A stretch of 59,212 bases of DNA from Amniculibacterium aquaticum (GCF_003852705.1 NZ_REFA01000016.1:1-59212), one strand, 5' to 3'; shown: positions 26,094 through 35,088, numbered from the stretch's first letter. Translations and numbers: made by a program. Notes: generated by a model from the letters alone, not told the origin.

Positions 26094-26447
26094 ATGAATT
26101 TTATTATCCGACTTATTATTACAGCTGCAGTTGCTTTTGGCTTAACAAAATTTTTGTCAGGAGTTCATTTTGATAACTTTGCAACAGCAATCATTTTTGC
26201 AATTGTTTTGTCCTTGCTTAATGGATTTGTAAAACCCATATTCAAAATTATCGGCTTTCCATTAACCATCATTACTTTAGGATTTTTCTCCTTGGTCATC
26301 AATGCCGTTATTATTTTAATGGCCGATTATTTTGTTTCTGAAATGAATGTTGATGGTTTTTGGTGGGCATTTATTTTCTCAATTGCATTGTCATTTTTTA
26401 CTTCTATTTTAAACTCAATTTTTACCAGTTCAGAAGAAAAAGATTAA
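26094..26447 (+). CDS. Phage-holin-4-like/YvlD family membrane protein
   Basis: A 117-residue protein with four transmembrane segments. It matches PF04020 by LLNGFVKPIFKIIGFPLTIITLGFFSLVINAVIILMADYFV-type text: the pattern NxxxKPIxxxxxFPxTxxTxGxFxxxxN is visible at about 43-72. Despite the Pfam name it is a chromosomal family with no known lysis role. It is probably co-transcribed with the preceding exported protein. Confidence 0.82.
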   Translation: MNFIIRLIITAAVAFGLTKFLSGVHFDNFATAIIFAIVLSLLNGFVKPIFKIIGFPLTIITLGFFSLVINAVIILMADYFVSEMNVDGFWWAFIFSIALSFFTSILNSIFTSSEEKD

Positions 26448-26459
26448 CATCAATTTAAT

Positions 26460-26975
26460 TTAAGGCTCATAACTTTCAAATTTTCCATTTTCATAAAAGA
26501 TTACAATCTTTTTAATTCTAACATCCTGATTTTCAGTTTTTTGAATATCTTGATATTTTTCTTTGTTTTCTAATCGCTGAGAATCGGCTGTTTCAAATTT
26601 ATTTGATAAAAGTACATCTGTATTCAAATCTCGAGGTACTTCTTTTAGGATACGATCTTCACTTTCCGTTTTACCGTAGATGTCATCATCAATCAGTGTG
26701 AATAAATCGGGTAGGGAAGTTGTACTTAATTTTGCATTTTCTTCAGCTTCATTTTTTTCTGAAGCCAACATTTCACCTTCATTTTTAATTAACCAATCCC
26801 ATTGCAATTCCGGAAAGCGATCTTTTACTTTAATTAAAAAATCAAGTGAAGGTTTATTTCTTCCCGAAGTAATGTGAGAGATGGATGATCTTTGCACATC
26901 AATTTCGTCAGCAAATTCTGAAAGACTAAACTGTGAGTACTCGATAATTTTTGAAATTCTTTCGTTCAGAGTCAT
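26460..26975 (-). CDS. XRE-family transcriptional regulator
   Basis: A 171-residue protein with an N-terminal helix-turn-helix (about 5-62: SLSEFADEIDVQRSSISHITSGRNKPSLDFL). A linker and low-complexity C-terminal half rich in Glu, Lys and Asp follow, with no known domain. Such proteins are common as single-copy regulators in Chryseobacterium relatives. A perfect 18-bp palindrome overlaps its -7 box, which strongly suggests it represses its own gene. Its last bases come 12 bp from the end of the convergent YvlD-like gene. Confidence 0.85.
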   Translation of the reverse strand: MTLNERISKIIEYSQFSLSEFADEIDVQRSSISHITSGRNKPSLDFLIKVKDRFPELQWDWLIKNEGEMLASEKNEAEENAKLSTTSLPDLFTLIDDDIYGKTESEDRILKEVPRDLNTDVLLSNKFETADSQRLENKEKYQDIQKTENQDVRIKKIVIFYENGKFESYEP

Positions 26976-26990
26976 GGTTTAACATTGTAA

Positions 26991-27008
26991 TTACATTTAC
27001 AAATGTAA
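26991..27008. promoter_or_regulatory. Palindromic operator over the XRE promoter
   Basis: TTACATTT-AC-AAATGTAA is a perfect 8-bp inverted repeat with a 2-bp centre, 15 bases upstream of the XRE start codon. Its minus-strand reading contains the -7 box TACATTTG (27007 to 27000). A bound repressor would block the promoter. Confidence 0.65.
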
Positions 27009-27466
27009 CAAAAGATTTTTAAGTAAGAACCAACAAATGTAAACTAGCATCTTCTTTAGTTAGTTACAAGTGTAAAATTGATGTAACTATCTAATATACA
27101 AATTATTATATGTCAAAATGTTAATAACTTACGAATTCTGACCATAAAATTCATATTTTCCGTTGTTTTTCCACACGAAAGAGGTTTATATTGATTATTA
27201 TTGTGAATAAAGGATTATCCTCATCGTTGATAACCTCGTATGGTATACATTTATAGTGTGTTATACTTATTAACATTAAGTTTGTGGATTACAATTTATT
27301 CGTGTAATTTTTTGTTTATCATAATTTTCATAAAGTATAATATACATTTGTAAAGTGCTTTTTTTTACGGTTTGTAAGTCATAATCTGAAGCATTATGAT
27401 CCAATAAAGTTAGATCTAAACGCTTCGTATTTTATTTCAGATACTATCGTTTGATGGATATAATTC
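27009..27466. other. Long AT-rich intergenic region with operator half-sites
   Basis: About 460 bp with no convincing gene. Further TGTAA half-sites follow the XRE operator at 27038-27042, 27071-27075 (inside TTACAAGTGTAA, 27064-27075) and 27082-27086. An exact -7 box, TACATTTG, occurs at 27343-27350 on the plus strand. Downstream, CATAAT and ATTATG (near 27381-27400) could form a short hairpin, so an unannotated small RNA is possible but not shown. The remainder is featureless. Confidence 0.4.
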
Positions 27467-27494
27467 AAAAAAAACTCAGCCAATTCGGCTGAGC
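27467..27494 (-). terminator. Terminator of the TerC-family gene
   Basis: On the minus strand CTCAGCC and GGCTGAG form a 7-bp stem with a 5-base loop, followed by eight T. It lies about 40 bp after the TerC stop. Confidence 0.8.
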
Positions 27495-27535
27495 TTCTAT
27501 CGTATTAAAGAATAATTCGCATTAAAGAATACTTG

Positions 27536-28630
27536 TTAATGTCTCGGAAAATTCTTTTTCTCGTCCTGCTGTGGATGCAATTTTCTTTCTTTTTTTCTCT
27601 CTGGAAATAACAAAGAAGTTATAACGCTAAGCCCCAGTATAAAGACGATAATCAGTAAAGAATGACTCGTTTTGAAGCCCATTTCTTCTAAATAATGATG
27701 GGCCAGCATTTTGATACCGATAAACACCAATAATGCAGCCAATCCTATTTTTAAGAATCTTAATTTATCCACTACACTGGCCAATAAGAAGAACATGGAT
27801 CTAAGTCCCATAATCGCAAAAATATTGGAAAAGAAAACGATGTACGGATCGTGAGTAACCGAAAATATTGCGGGGATAGAATCTACAGCAAAGATAAGAT
27901 CGGTAAATTCGACAATGATAAGTACTAAAAATAAAGGAGTCATTTTCTTAATTCCGTTTACCACAACAAAAAATTTATCCTCTACAAAATGGCTGTGAAT
28001 CTTAAAATATTTATTGGCCAACCGAACAACAGGGTGGTGTTGTATATCGATTTCTTCGTGTTTATTTCTTTCCAAATACATCTTAACCCCTGTATAGATC
28101 AGGAATGCACCAAATACATATAAGATCCATCCAAATTTGGTGATCAATGCTGCTCCAACAAAAATGAAGACAAAACGCATCAATATGGCTCCTAAAATTC
28201 CCCAAAATAAGACCGGATGGTAATTGTACTTATCCACTCTAAATGAGGTGAATATGAGCATGATTACAAAAATATTATCTACTGAAAGCGCATATTCTAC
28301 AATATAACCGGTTAAAAATTCCATTCCCAGGTTGTAGTTATACCTCACAATGTTTTCATTAAAATCGGTACCGATAATGCGGATAGGGTGGTGGTGCTTG
28401 TTGATCACGGTTTGCAATGTTTCAAGACTGTTTATGCCATGAATGAGGTGACCGTATTGTGTGATTATAAAGTAAAATGTCATGGCTAAAGCAACCATTA
28501 AGAAACTCATCAGTCCAGCCTGCTTCAGAGAAACATCTTGATTTTTTTTGTGGAATAAGCCCAAATCCATTGCGAGAATAACGCCGATAAACACGATGAA
28601 TCCGAGAAGAAAAAGTACTTCGTTTGTCAT
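27536..28630 (-). CDS. TerC-family integral membrane protein
   Basis: A 364-residue TerC/Alx-type protein with about nine transmembrane segments. Family hallmarks are the acidic membrane residues in EFLTGYIVEYALSVDNIFV and EFTDLIFAVDSIPAIF. These proteins are linked to tellurite resistance or manganese export in other bacteria; the ion cannot be read here. The longest frame begins at a TTG (28648), but the -7 box TATATTTG at 28646-28653 (minus) places transcription start after it, so ATG at 28630 (MTNEVLFLLGF) is used. I looked for a yybP-ykoY manganese riboswitch upstream and saw none. Confidence 0.88.
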   Translation of the reverse strand: MTNEVLFLLGFIVFIGVILAMDLGLFHKKNQDVSLKQAGLMSFLMVALAMTFYFIITQYGHLIHGINSLETLQTVINKHHHPIRIIGTDFNENIVRYNYNLGMEFLTGYIVEYALSVDNIFVIMLIFTSFRVDKYNYHPVLFWGILGAILMRFVFIFVGAALITKFGWILYVFGAFLIYTGVKMYLERNKHEEIDIQHHPVVRLANKYFKIHSHFVEDKFFVVVNGIKKMTPLFLVLIIVEFTDLIFAVDSIPAIFSVTHDPYIVFFSNIFAIMGLRSMFFLLASVVDKLRFLKIGLAALLVFIGIKMLAHHYLEEMGFKTSHSLLIIVFILGLSVITSLLFPERKKERKLHPQQDEKKNFPRH

Positions 28631-28645
28631 TGAAAAAATTTTTGT

Positions 28646-28653
28646 CAAATATA
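28646..28653 (-). promoter_or_regulatory. -7 promoter box of the TerC gene
   Basis: TATATTTG on the minus strand, 15 bases before the ATG at 28630. It decides the start codon of the gene. Confidence 0.65.
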
Positions 28654-28964
28654 ATAAAATTGACTTTTAAAAACACAGAATTTAACAGATGTAAATAGGA
28701 TTTTACAACCAGAAATAACTTCAAAAATAATGTTTAAAAAAAGTTTCAATAAATGGGAGAAAATACAAAAAATTTACTTAAAGCAATGTTAAAGTCTTTT
28801 ATGAAGTAAAATATGTAACTATTTGATTTTTAACAATATAGCAAAATAAAATAAAAATAATTCAATCCACAAAATTACCAACAGACATTATGACAATCTG
28901 TCTTGTTTAATGAGTTAACAAATGTGAATAGTATGATTTGTTAGTCAGATTGAATGTTTTGGAT
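28654..28964. other. AT-rich divergent intergenic region
   Basis: About 310 bp between the promoters of TerC (minus) and the M14 peptidase (plus). It is very AT-rich with several A-tracts. ACAGA and TCTGT near 28883-28904 could pair weakly. I see no gene, riboswitch or strong hairpin. Confidence 0.4.
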
Positions 28965-28972
28965 TATATTTG
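28965..28972 (+). promoter_or_regulatory. -7 promoter box of the M14 peptidase gene
   Basis: TATATTTG, exact match, 19 bases before the ATG at 28992. Confidence 0.6.
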
Positions 28973-28991
28973 AGAAATGTAAATTTTAACG

Positions 28992-30101
28992 ATGTCAAAT
29001 TTTCAACTCAATTACTGTTCAAATCCTAATTTCCCTAACCGCTATATTCCTTACTGTAAGCTTGAAAAATTTCTACAGGAGAATCTCAGCGATTGTATTT
29101 CCCTAATTGGTACTTCGACTCAGGGAAGGAATATTTATATGGCGCGATTTGGGAGTGGTGGTACCAAAGTGTTGGCGTGGTCGCAGATGCATGGGAATGA
29201 GTCCAATGCTACGCATGCAATGCTGGATCTGTTAGAATCTTTTAAATATTCTGAAGGATTGGCTGAAGATCTGTGGTCGAAAATTCAATTGGATTTTATT
29301 TTTATGCTTAATCCTGATGGTTCACAGGTTTGGACCAGGAGAAATGCTCTAAATATTGACTTGAATAGAGATTATAATATGCTGTCCAGTAAAGAATTTC
29401 CGTATCTGAAGGATGTAGCAGAGAATGGGAATTATGATTATGCACTTAATTTGCATGAGCAACGAACGCTGTTCTCGTCGGATGGGGTTTATCCTGCTAC
29501 TCTATCTTTTTTGGCTCCGGCTGAGGATGTTGATCGGACATTGACGGATACCAGGAAAAAAGCAATGGCTGTAATTTCTAGAATTGTTGAAAAGATGAAG
29601 CTTGAAATTCCAAGCCAAATTGCGAGATACAACGATGAGTTTTATCCAACTTCAACAGGTGATAATTTTACAAAAATGGGTTTGCCTACGGTCTTGTATG
29701 AGGGTGGGCATTTTCCTGAGGACTATCTTAGGAAAGGGACAAGGAAATGTTTTACAATTGCGTTGTATGAAGGGTTGGTGGCGATTGCTGATCTGGCTGG
29801 CAGTATGGACGGTTGGGAGAAATATTTGGAAATTCCAGAAAATAAAGAAGATCATTACGACATTATATATAGGAATGTGAAATTGGATACCAATTATCCT
29901 TGCGTTTTGGATATTGCTGTTCAGTATAAAGAGCAAATTTTGGAGGGACAGGACGAAATTACATTTGTACCTGTGGTGGTAGAGGTTGGTGATTGTGGGA
30001 AAAAGAAAGGTTGGAAAGAGGTGGATTGTCGCGATAAAAAATTCATCTCCAAGGACTTGTTTCCAAAGTTGGATGAAGTTCAGAATTTTCAAATTTTGTA
30101 A
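28992..30101 (+). CDS. M14-family zinc carboxypeptidase
   Basis: A 369-residue metallopeptidase-like protein. The zinc motif HxxE is QMHGNESNAT (His67, Glu70). The third ligand is probably the histidine in ALNLHEQR, and the catalytic glutamate is likely in VLYEGGHFPEDY. NPDGSQVWTRRNALNIDLNRDYN is the substrate-binding stretch typical of M14. No signal peptide is seen, so it is probably cytoplasmic, where it could act on peptides or amino-acid conjugates. It is expressed from its own promoter. Confidence 0.87.
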   Translation: MSNFQLNYCSNPNFPNRYIPYCKLEKFLQENLSDCISLIGTSTQGRNIYMARFGSGGTKVLAWSQMHGNESNATHAMLDLLESFKYSEGLAEDLWSKIQLDFIFMLNPDGSQVWTRRNALNIDLNRDYNMLSSKEFPYLKDVAENGNYDYALNLHEQRTLFSSDGVYPATLSFLAPAEDVDRTLTDTRKKAMAVISRIVEKMKLEIPSQIARYNDEFYPTSTGDNFTKMGLPTVLYEGGHFPEDYLRKGTRKCFTIALYEGLVAIADLAGSMDGWEKYLEIPENKEDHYDIIYRNVKLDTNYPCVLDIAVQYKEQILEGQDEITFVPVVVEVGDCGKKKGWKEVDCRDKKFISKDLFPKLDEVQNFQIL

Positions 30102-30102
30102 T

Positions 30103-30201
30103 TGTGGATAACTTATTTTCATAAAAGTTTACAAATTTTTAATGTTAAATAATTACGAATGAGTTAGTTAATGTTTTTCATTTCTATAAAAGTTTACAAA
30201 T
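30103..30201. promoter_or_regulatory. DnaA-box-like site and 16-bp direct repeats upstream of nrdJ
   Basis: TGTGGATAA (30103-30111) is a perfect DnaA box on the minus strand. ATAAAAGTTTACAAAT occurs twice exactly, at 30121-30136 and 30186-30201, 65 bp apart. They lie between the peptidase stop and nrdJ, in the likely control region of the reductase. They do not look like the NrdR box pattern I know. Perfect DnaA boxes also occur inside three coding regions of this window, so the single box could be chance. Confidence 0.4.
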
Positions 30202-30263
30202 AATGTAAAAATCATTTTTCTATTTGAGAAATTTATTTACCTTTAATCCATAAAATTTTGGAT

Positions 30264-32819
30264 ATGGAAATTTCTACAATGGAAAGAAAAACAACAACAT
30301 ACACATCTAAAGAAGCTAATGATGCAACTTTAGAATATTTCAAAGGCGACGATTTGGCTGCAAAAGTTTGGGTTACCAAATATGCTTTGAAGGATTCGGA
30401 TGGTAATCTTTATGAGAAAACTCCGGACGATATGCATCGCCGTATTGCGTCAGAAATCGCAAGAATAGAGAAAAAATATCCCAACCCACTGACTGAAAAT
30501 GACTTGTTTGATTTGATCAAAGATTTCAAATACATCATTCCTCAAGGCAGTCCGATGACGGGAATTGGAAATCATTTTCAAATTGCCTCTTTGTCCAATT
30601 GTTTTGTGATAGGAAACGGTTCGGATAGCGATTCTTACGGAAGCATCATGAAAATTGACGAAGAGCAAGTGCAGCTCATGAAAAGAAGAGGTGGTGTGGG
30701 ACACGACCTGTCTTTTATCCGACCAAAAGGTTCGGCAGTGAAAAATTCTGCACTCACTTCTACCGGTTTGGTACCGTTTATGGAAAGGTATTCCAACTCG
30801 ACTCGTGAGGTTGCCCAAGACGGAAGACGGGGTGCTTTGATGCTTTCCGTTTCCATCAATCATCCTGATGCCGAAGATTTTATCGATGCCAAATTGGAGC
30901 AAGGAAAAGTAACAGGGGCCAATGTTTCGGTAAGGATTGATGACGATTTTATGCAAGCGGTTAAAAACAACTCAGAATATCTTCAGAAATACCCTATCCA
31001 CAGCGCTAAACCCAAATTTACAAAAACCGTTCAGGCTCATAATATTTGGAATAAAATTGTACATAACGCTTGGAAATCTGCCGAACCTGGCATTCTGTTT
31101 TGGGATACCATTGTCAAAGAATCCCTACCGGATTGTTATGCCGACTTGGGCTTCGAGACGGTTTCTACCAATCCTTGTGGCGAGATTCCGCTTTGTCCGT
31201 ACGATTCGTGCCGATTAATTGCTCTTAATTTGTACTCGTATGTTGAAAATCCATTTACCAAAGAAGCAAAATTCAATTTTGAATTGTTCAAAAAACATGC
31301 TGCAATCGCACAAAGAATGATGGACGACATCATCGATCTTGAAATGGAAAAAATTGATGCCATTTTGCAAAAAATAAATTCGGATCCTGAAGATCAAGAA
31401 ATAAAACATACGGAAAAACATCTTTGGGAAAAAATTCAGAAAAAAACCTTGCAAGGCCGTCGTACCGGTGTGGGCATCACTGCAGAAGGCGATATGTTGG
31501 CGGCTTTAGGTTTGCAATACGGAAGCCAAGCGGCTACGGATTTTTCAGTTTTAGTACATAAAAATATGGCTTTGGCGTGCTACCGATCGTCTGTGGTTTT
31601 GGCCAAAGAAAGAGGCGCATTCGAAATTTTTGATGCTAAAAGAGAGGAGAATAACCCGTTCATGCTTAGGCTAAAGGCTGCCGATGCCGATTTGTATGAG
31701 CAAATGAAAATCTACGGACGCAGAAATATTGCCTTACTTACCATTGCACCAACAGGGAGTACGAGCCTGATGTCGCAAACAACTTCCGGTATTGAGCCGG
31801 TTTTTCTTCCGGTTTATAAAAGAAGAAGAAAAGTTAATCCGAACGACAAAGATGTTCGTGTTGATTTTGTTGACGAAGTGGGAGATTCTTGGGAAGAATA
31901 CATCGTTTTTCACCACCATTTCAAAACTTGGATGAAGGCGAATGAACTGGATACCGAGAAAAATTACACCAATGAAGAAATTCAAGAACTTATCGCTCAG
32001 TCTCCATATTATAAAGCCACTTCCAACGATATCGATTGGCTCAGTAAAGTGCAAATGCAAGGCGAAATCCAAAAATGGGTCGATCATTCCATTTCTGTAA
32101 CCATCAACATACCGAACGAAGCAACGGAAGAATTGGTCAATCAACTTTATGTAAAAGCTTGGGAGTCTGGTTGTAAAGGAGTTACGGTCTATCGTGACGG
32201 CTCTCGAGCTGGAGTTTTGGTGGCAGCAGATGATAAAAAAGAAGAGAAAACTGAAGAAATTCTTTCTCATTTTCCAACAAAAAGACCTCAGATTTTGGAG
32301 GCCGATGTGGTTCGATTTCAAAATAATAAAGACAAATGGGTAGCTTTTGTAGGTTTGATTGATGGAAAACCGTACGAAATCTTTACCGGTTTGGCCGATG
32401 ATGACGAAGGTATATTATTACCAAGATGGGTGAATGAAGGTCTGATCATAAAAAATAAAGATGAAAACGGACTATCCAGATACGATTTCCAATTCAAAAA
32501 CATCAAAGGCTATAAAACCACCATCGAAGGACTTTCTCATAAGTTTAGTCCAGAATTTTGGAACTATGCCAAATTGATTTCCGGAACTTTAAGACACGGG
32601 ATGTCCATAGAAAAAGTAGTAGATCTGGTGAACCAAATGGAACTGGACTCCGAGTCCATCAACACTTGGAAGGCCGGTGTAGCTCGTGCTTTGAAACGAT
32701 ATATCCCCGACGGAACCGAAGCCAATGGTCAAAAATGTTCCAATTGTGGCACCGACCAAGTCATCTACCAAGAAGGATGCTTGATTTGTAAAAACTGTGG
32801 CAGTTCAAAATGTGGTTAA
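30264..32819 (+). CDS. nrdJ: Adenosylcobalamin-dependent ribonucleotide reductase (class II)
   Basis: An 851-residue class II reductase that makes deoxyribonucleotides using a B12 radical. Visible hallmarks are SLSNCFVIGN, RRGGVGHDLSFIRPKGS, NPCGEIPL (the radical-site cysteine and glutamate), and TIAPTGSTSLMSQTTSGIEPVF. The C-terminal tail holds a cysteine cluster, CSNCGTDQVIY ... CLICKNCGSSKCG, likely for redox turnover or metal binding. No cobalamin riboswitch is seen upstream. The longest frame starts at TTG 30258; ATG at 30264 is preferred, although ATG 30279 (MERKTTTYTSKEAN) is also plausible. A strong terminator follows. Confidence 0.93.
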   Translation: MEISTMERKTTTYTSKEANDATLEYFKGDDLAAKVWVTKYALKDSDGNLYEKTPDDMHRRIASEIARIEKKYPNPLTENDLFDLIKDFKYIIPQGSPMTGIGNHFQIASLSNCFVIGNGSDSDSYGSIMKIDEEQVQLMKRRGGVGHDLSFIRPKGSAVKNSALTSTGLVPFMERYSNSTREVAQDGRRGALMLSVSINHPDAEDFIDAKLEQGKVTGANVSVRIDDDFMQAVKNNSEYLQKYPIHSAKPKFTKTVQAHNIWNKIVHNAWKSAEPGILFWDTIVKESLPDCYADLGFETVSTNPCGEIPLCPYDSCRLIALNLYSYVENPFTKEAKFNFELFKKHAAIAQRMMDDIIDLEMEKIDAILQKINSDPEDQEIKHTEKHLWEKIQKKTLQGRRTGVGITAEGDMLAALGLQYGSQAATDFSVLVHKNMALACYRSSVVLAKERGAFEIFDAKREENNPFMLRLKAADADLYEQMKIYGRRNIALLTIAPTGSTSLMSQTTSGIEPVFLPVYKRRRKVNPNDKDVRVDFVDEVGDSWEEYIVFHHHFKTWMKANELDTEKNYTNEEIQELIAQSPYYKATSNDIDWLSKVQMQGEIQKWVDHSISVTINIPNEATEELVNQLYVKAWESGCKGVTVYRDGSRAGVLVAADDKKEEKTEEILSHFPTKRPQILEADVVRFQNNKDKWVAFVGLIDGKPYEIFTGLADDDEGILLPRWVNEGLIIKNKDENGLSRYDFQFKNIKGYKTTIEGLSHKFSPEFWNYAKLISGTLRHGMSIEKVVDLVNQMELDSESINTWKAGVARALKRYIPDGTEANGQKCSNCGTDQVIYQEGCLICKNCGSSKCG

Positions 32820-32865
32820 TGAACATGTAGATTTCAACTAAACTCCTTAAATATTTTATTAACGA

Positions 32866-32901
32866 AGGGCTGTTTTATATTTTTTATAAAGCAGCTTTTT
32901 T
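32866..32901 (+). terminator. Terminator after nrdJ
   Basis: GCTGTTTTATA (32869-32879) pairs with TATAAAGCAGC (32885-32895) with one G-U pair, then six T. Confidence 0.8.
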
Positions 32902-32943
32902 AGATTTACAACGGTCAAGTAGTTTTCTAACAATTTAAAATTT

Positions 32944-32951
32944 TATCTTTG
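32944..32951 (+). promoter_or_regulatory. -7 promoter box before the HAD-like gene
   Basis: TATCTTTG, exact TAnnTTTG match, 22 bases before the ATG at 32974. It probably drives both the HAD-like gene and map. Confidence 0.6.
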
Positions 32952-32973
32952 CATCGTTTTTTAAAATACAAAC

Positions 32974-33408
32974 ATGATCAAAAGCAATAAAAAATTAGCT
33001 ATCGATTTTGATGGAACCATCGTAGATGATGCGTATCCTGGAATTGGTAAACCCAAAATATTCGCATTCGAAACCTTAAAAAAACTACAAGCAGAAGGGT
33101 ATAGACTTATTCTGTGGACCTATAGACACGGAAGATCTTTAGAAGAAGCCGTTGAGTTCTGCTCAAAAAACGGAATCGATTTTTATGCGGTTAACTCCAG
33201 TTTTGAAGGAGAAATTTTCGACTCAGAAACTCAATCCAGAAAGATCGATGCCGATTTGTTCATTGATGATAGAAACTTGGGCGGCTTTCCAGGTTGGGGC
33301 GAAATCTATAACATCATCAACGATAAAATTGAATTTAGAGTAGATGGAAAAGAAGTTCTGGCCTATTCAAAATTAAAAAAAGAAAAGAAAAAGGGACTTT
33401 TCTGGTAG
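32974..33408 (+). CDS. Small HAD-like hydrolase, BT_0820 type
   Basis: A 144-residue protein. The HAD motif I is AIDFDGTIVDD (Asp10, Asp12), and a late acidic motif DADLFIDDRNLGG is motif IV-like. It lacks a large cap domain and is short for the family, as in the BT_0820-like group of Bacteroidetes. The substrate is not known. map follows after 25 bp and is probably co-transcribed. Confidence 0.82.
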   Translation: MIKSNKKLAIDFDGTIVDDAYPGIGKPKIFAFETLKKLQAEGYRLILWTYRHGRSLEEAVEFCSKNGIDFYAVNSSFEGEIFDSETQSRKIDADLFIDDRNLGGFPGWGEIYNIINDKIEFRVDGKEVLAYSKLKKEKKKGLFW

Positions 33409-33433
33409 TTTTTTCTCAATTTTTATATACAGT

Positions 33434-34243
33434 ATGATACAACTAAAAACAATAGAAGAACTCCGACTGATGCGTCAATCTGCACAATTGGTTTCTAAAA
33501 CTTTAGGAGAGATTGCTAAAATTATTCAGCCCGGTGTCACCACTTTACAGTTGGATAAATTGGCACACGATTACATCAAAGATCACGGTGGCGAACCTGC
33601 ATTTTTAGGAATGTACGGCTTTCCAAACTCTTTGTGCATCTCTCCAAATGCCGAAGTGGTACACGGCATCCCAAACAACCAACCACTGCAAGAAGGCGAT
33701 ATCCTTTCTGTGGATTGTGGGGTTTATATGAATGGTTTCTACGGAGATCATGCCTACTCTTTCGAGGTGGGAGAAGTGGCTGCCGAAACAAAAAAATTAT
33801 TGCAAATAACCAAAGAATCCTTATACAAAGGGATAGAGCAATGTGTGCGAGGTAAAAGAGTTGGAGACATCTCCAATGCGATACAAACTTATTGCGAAGC
33901 CCACGGTTATGGGGTTGTAAGAGAATTGGTGGGACACGGTTTGGGTAAAAAAATGCACGAAGATCCACAAGTTCCGAATTATGGAAGAAAAGGAAGTGGT
34001 AAAGTCTTAAAAGACGGCATTGCTTTGGCCATTGAACCCATGATCAATCTTGGTACTCATGAGGTGAAATTTCATGACGATGGATGGACAGTAACTTCTA
34101 AAGACAACTCGCCTTCGGCTCATTTTGAACACGATGTTGCCATCATCAACGGGAAGCCGGTTTTGCTTTCTACATTCCAGTATATTTACGATGCATTGGG
34201 TATAGTAAGTGACGAGGAAAAACCATTTACCCAAGATTTTTAA
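33434..34243 (+). CDS. map: Methionine aminopeptidase, type I
   Basis: A 269-residue pita-bread-fold enzyme that removes initiator methionine. The metal ligands are visible in order: two aspartates (SVDCGVYMNGFYGDHAYSF), a histidine in LVGHGLGKKMHEDP, and two glutamates in AIEPMINLG and HFEHDVAI. Length is typical for the type I enzyme. Here it sits with a HAD-like gene rather than in the ribosomal-protein operon, so another copy may exist there. A 13-bp terminator hairpin follows. Confidence 0.94.
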   Translation: MIQLKTIEELRLMRQSAQLVSKTLGEIAKIIQPGVTTLQLDKLAHDYIKDHGGEPAFLGMYGFPNSLCISPNAEVVHGIPNNQPLQEGDILSVDCGVYMNGFYGDHAYSFEVGEVAAETKKLLQITKESLYKGIEQCVRGKRVGDISNAIQTYCEAHGYGVVRELVGHGLGKKMHEDPQVPNYGRKGSGKVLKDGIALAIEPMINLGTHEVKFHDDGWTVTSKDNSPSAHFEHDVAIINGKPVLLSTFQYIYDALGIVSDEEKPFTQDF

Positions 34244-34262
34244 AATTTTTTAAAAAATAGTC

Positions 34263-34306
34263 AAGATACGGTTCAGAAATTTTTATTTTTGAACCGTATC
34301 TTTTTT
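34263..34306 (+). terminator. Terminator after map, with a -7-like box in the loop
   Basis: AAGATACGGTTCA (34263-34275) pairs perfectly with TGAACCGTATCTT (34290-34302), followed by a T-tract. The loop and first paired bases contain TATTTTTG (34284-34291), an exact -7 match 26 bases before the GTG of the methyltransferase gene. No -33 box is seen. Confidence 0.75.
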
Positions 34307-34317
34307 AAATTCAAAAA

Positions 34318-35088
34318 GTGAAAAAAAAAATCACTCAGATTGCCCTGAATGTCATACCAAGACCTTTACTAATAAAATTTAGTCTTTGGATTCGTCCTGT
34401 TCTTTATCAATATTATAAAGGAGATCAATTTACCGATCCTATTGATGGAAAATCCTATCGTAAATTTTTACCCTACGGATACGGAAAGCAAAGAGAAAAT
34501 GCACTGTCTCCCGGGACTTTAAGTTTGGAAAGGCACCGTCAAATGTGGTTGTACCTTCAGAATGAAACCGATTTTTTCATCAAAAATTTAAAGGTTTTGC
34601 ACATCGCACCCGAACAGGAATTTCTAAAAAGATTCAGGAAAATGTCCAATTTGGATTATACTTCTGCCGATCTGTACTCTCCAATTGTCGATGTAAAAGC
34701 CGATATTTTAGATCTGCCTTTTGCCAGTGAAAGTTTTGATGTGGTCATTTGTAACCATGTCTTGGAGCATATTGCGGACGATAGAAAAGCCATGTCCGAA
34801 CTTTTCCGAGTGATGAAACCGGGTGGTTGGGGTATTTTTCAGGTTCCCATGAAAAATTCATTAGAGAAAACTTACGAAGACTTTTCCATTATTGACCCCA
34901 AAGAAAGACAAAAACATTTTGGACAATACGATCATGTCAGATGGTACGGAATGGACTATTTCGATAGATTGTCCGAAGTGGGTTTTGAAGCACAAGCCTT
35001 GTTCTATTCACAACGATTTGCAGATGAAGATATTAAACGATTTGGACTTAACAAAAATGAAATACTTCCCGTTGTAAATAAAAAATAA
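34318..35088 (+). CDS. Class I SAM-dependent methyltransferase
   Basis: A 256-residue methyltransferase with GTG start at 34318. The SAM-binding region is VLHIAPEQEFLKRFRKMSNLDYTSADL, followed by DILDLPFASESFDVVICNHVLEHIADD and FRVMKPGGWGIFQVPM, which are Rossmann motifs I to III. The first glycine motif is atypical (APEQEF in place of GxGxG). The target is not known. It may be transcribed from a promoter embedded in the preceding terminator, or depend on readthrough. Confidence 0.83.
   Translation: MKKKITQIALNVIPRPLLIKFSLWIRPVLYQYYKGDQFTDPIDGKSYRKFLPYGYGKQRENALSPGTLSLERHRQMWLYLQNETDFFIKNLKVLHIAPEQEFLKRFRKMSNLDYTSADLYSPIVDVKADILDLPFASESFDVVICNHVLEHIADDRKAMSELFRVMKPGGWGIFQVPMKNSLEKTYEDFSIIDPKERQKHFGQYDHVRWYGMDYFDRLSEVGFEAQALFYSQRFADEDIKRFGLNKNEILPVVNKK

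Noticed and set aside
28631-28991. Possible yybP-ykoY (manganese) riboswitch before terC
   Set aside because: The conserved riboswitch core is not present on either strand; the promoter box is 15 bases from the ATG, leaving no room for a leader.
30102-30263. Possible cobalamin riboswitch before nrdJ
   Set aside because: The region is too short and AT-rich, and lacks the B12-box sequence.
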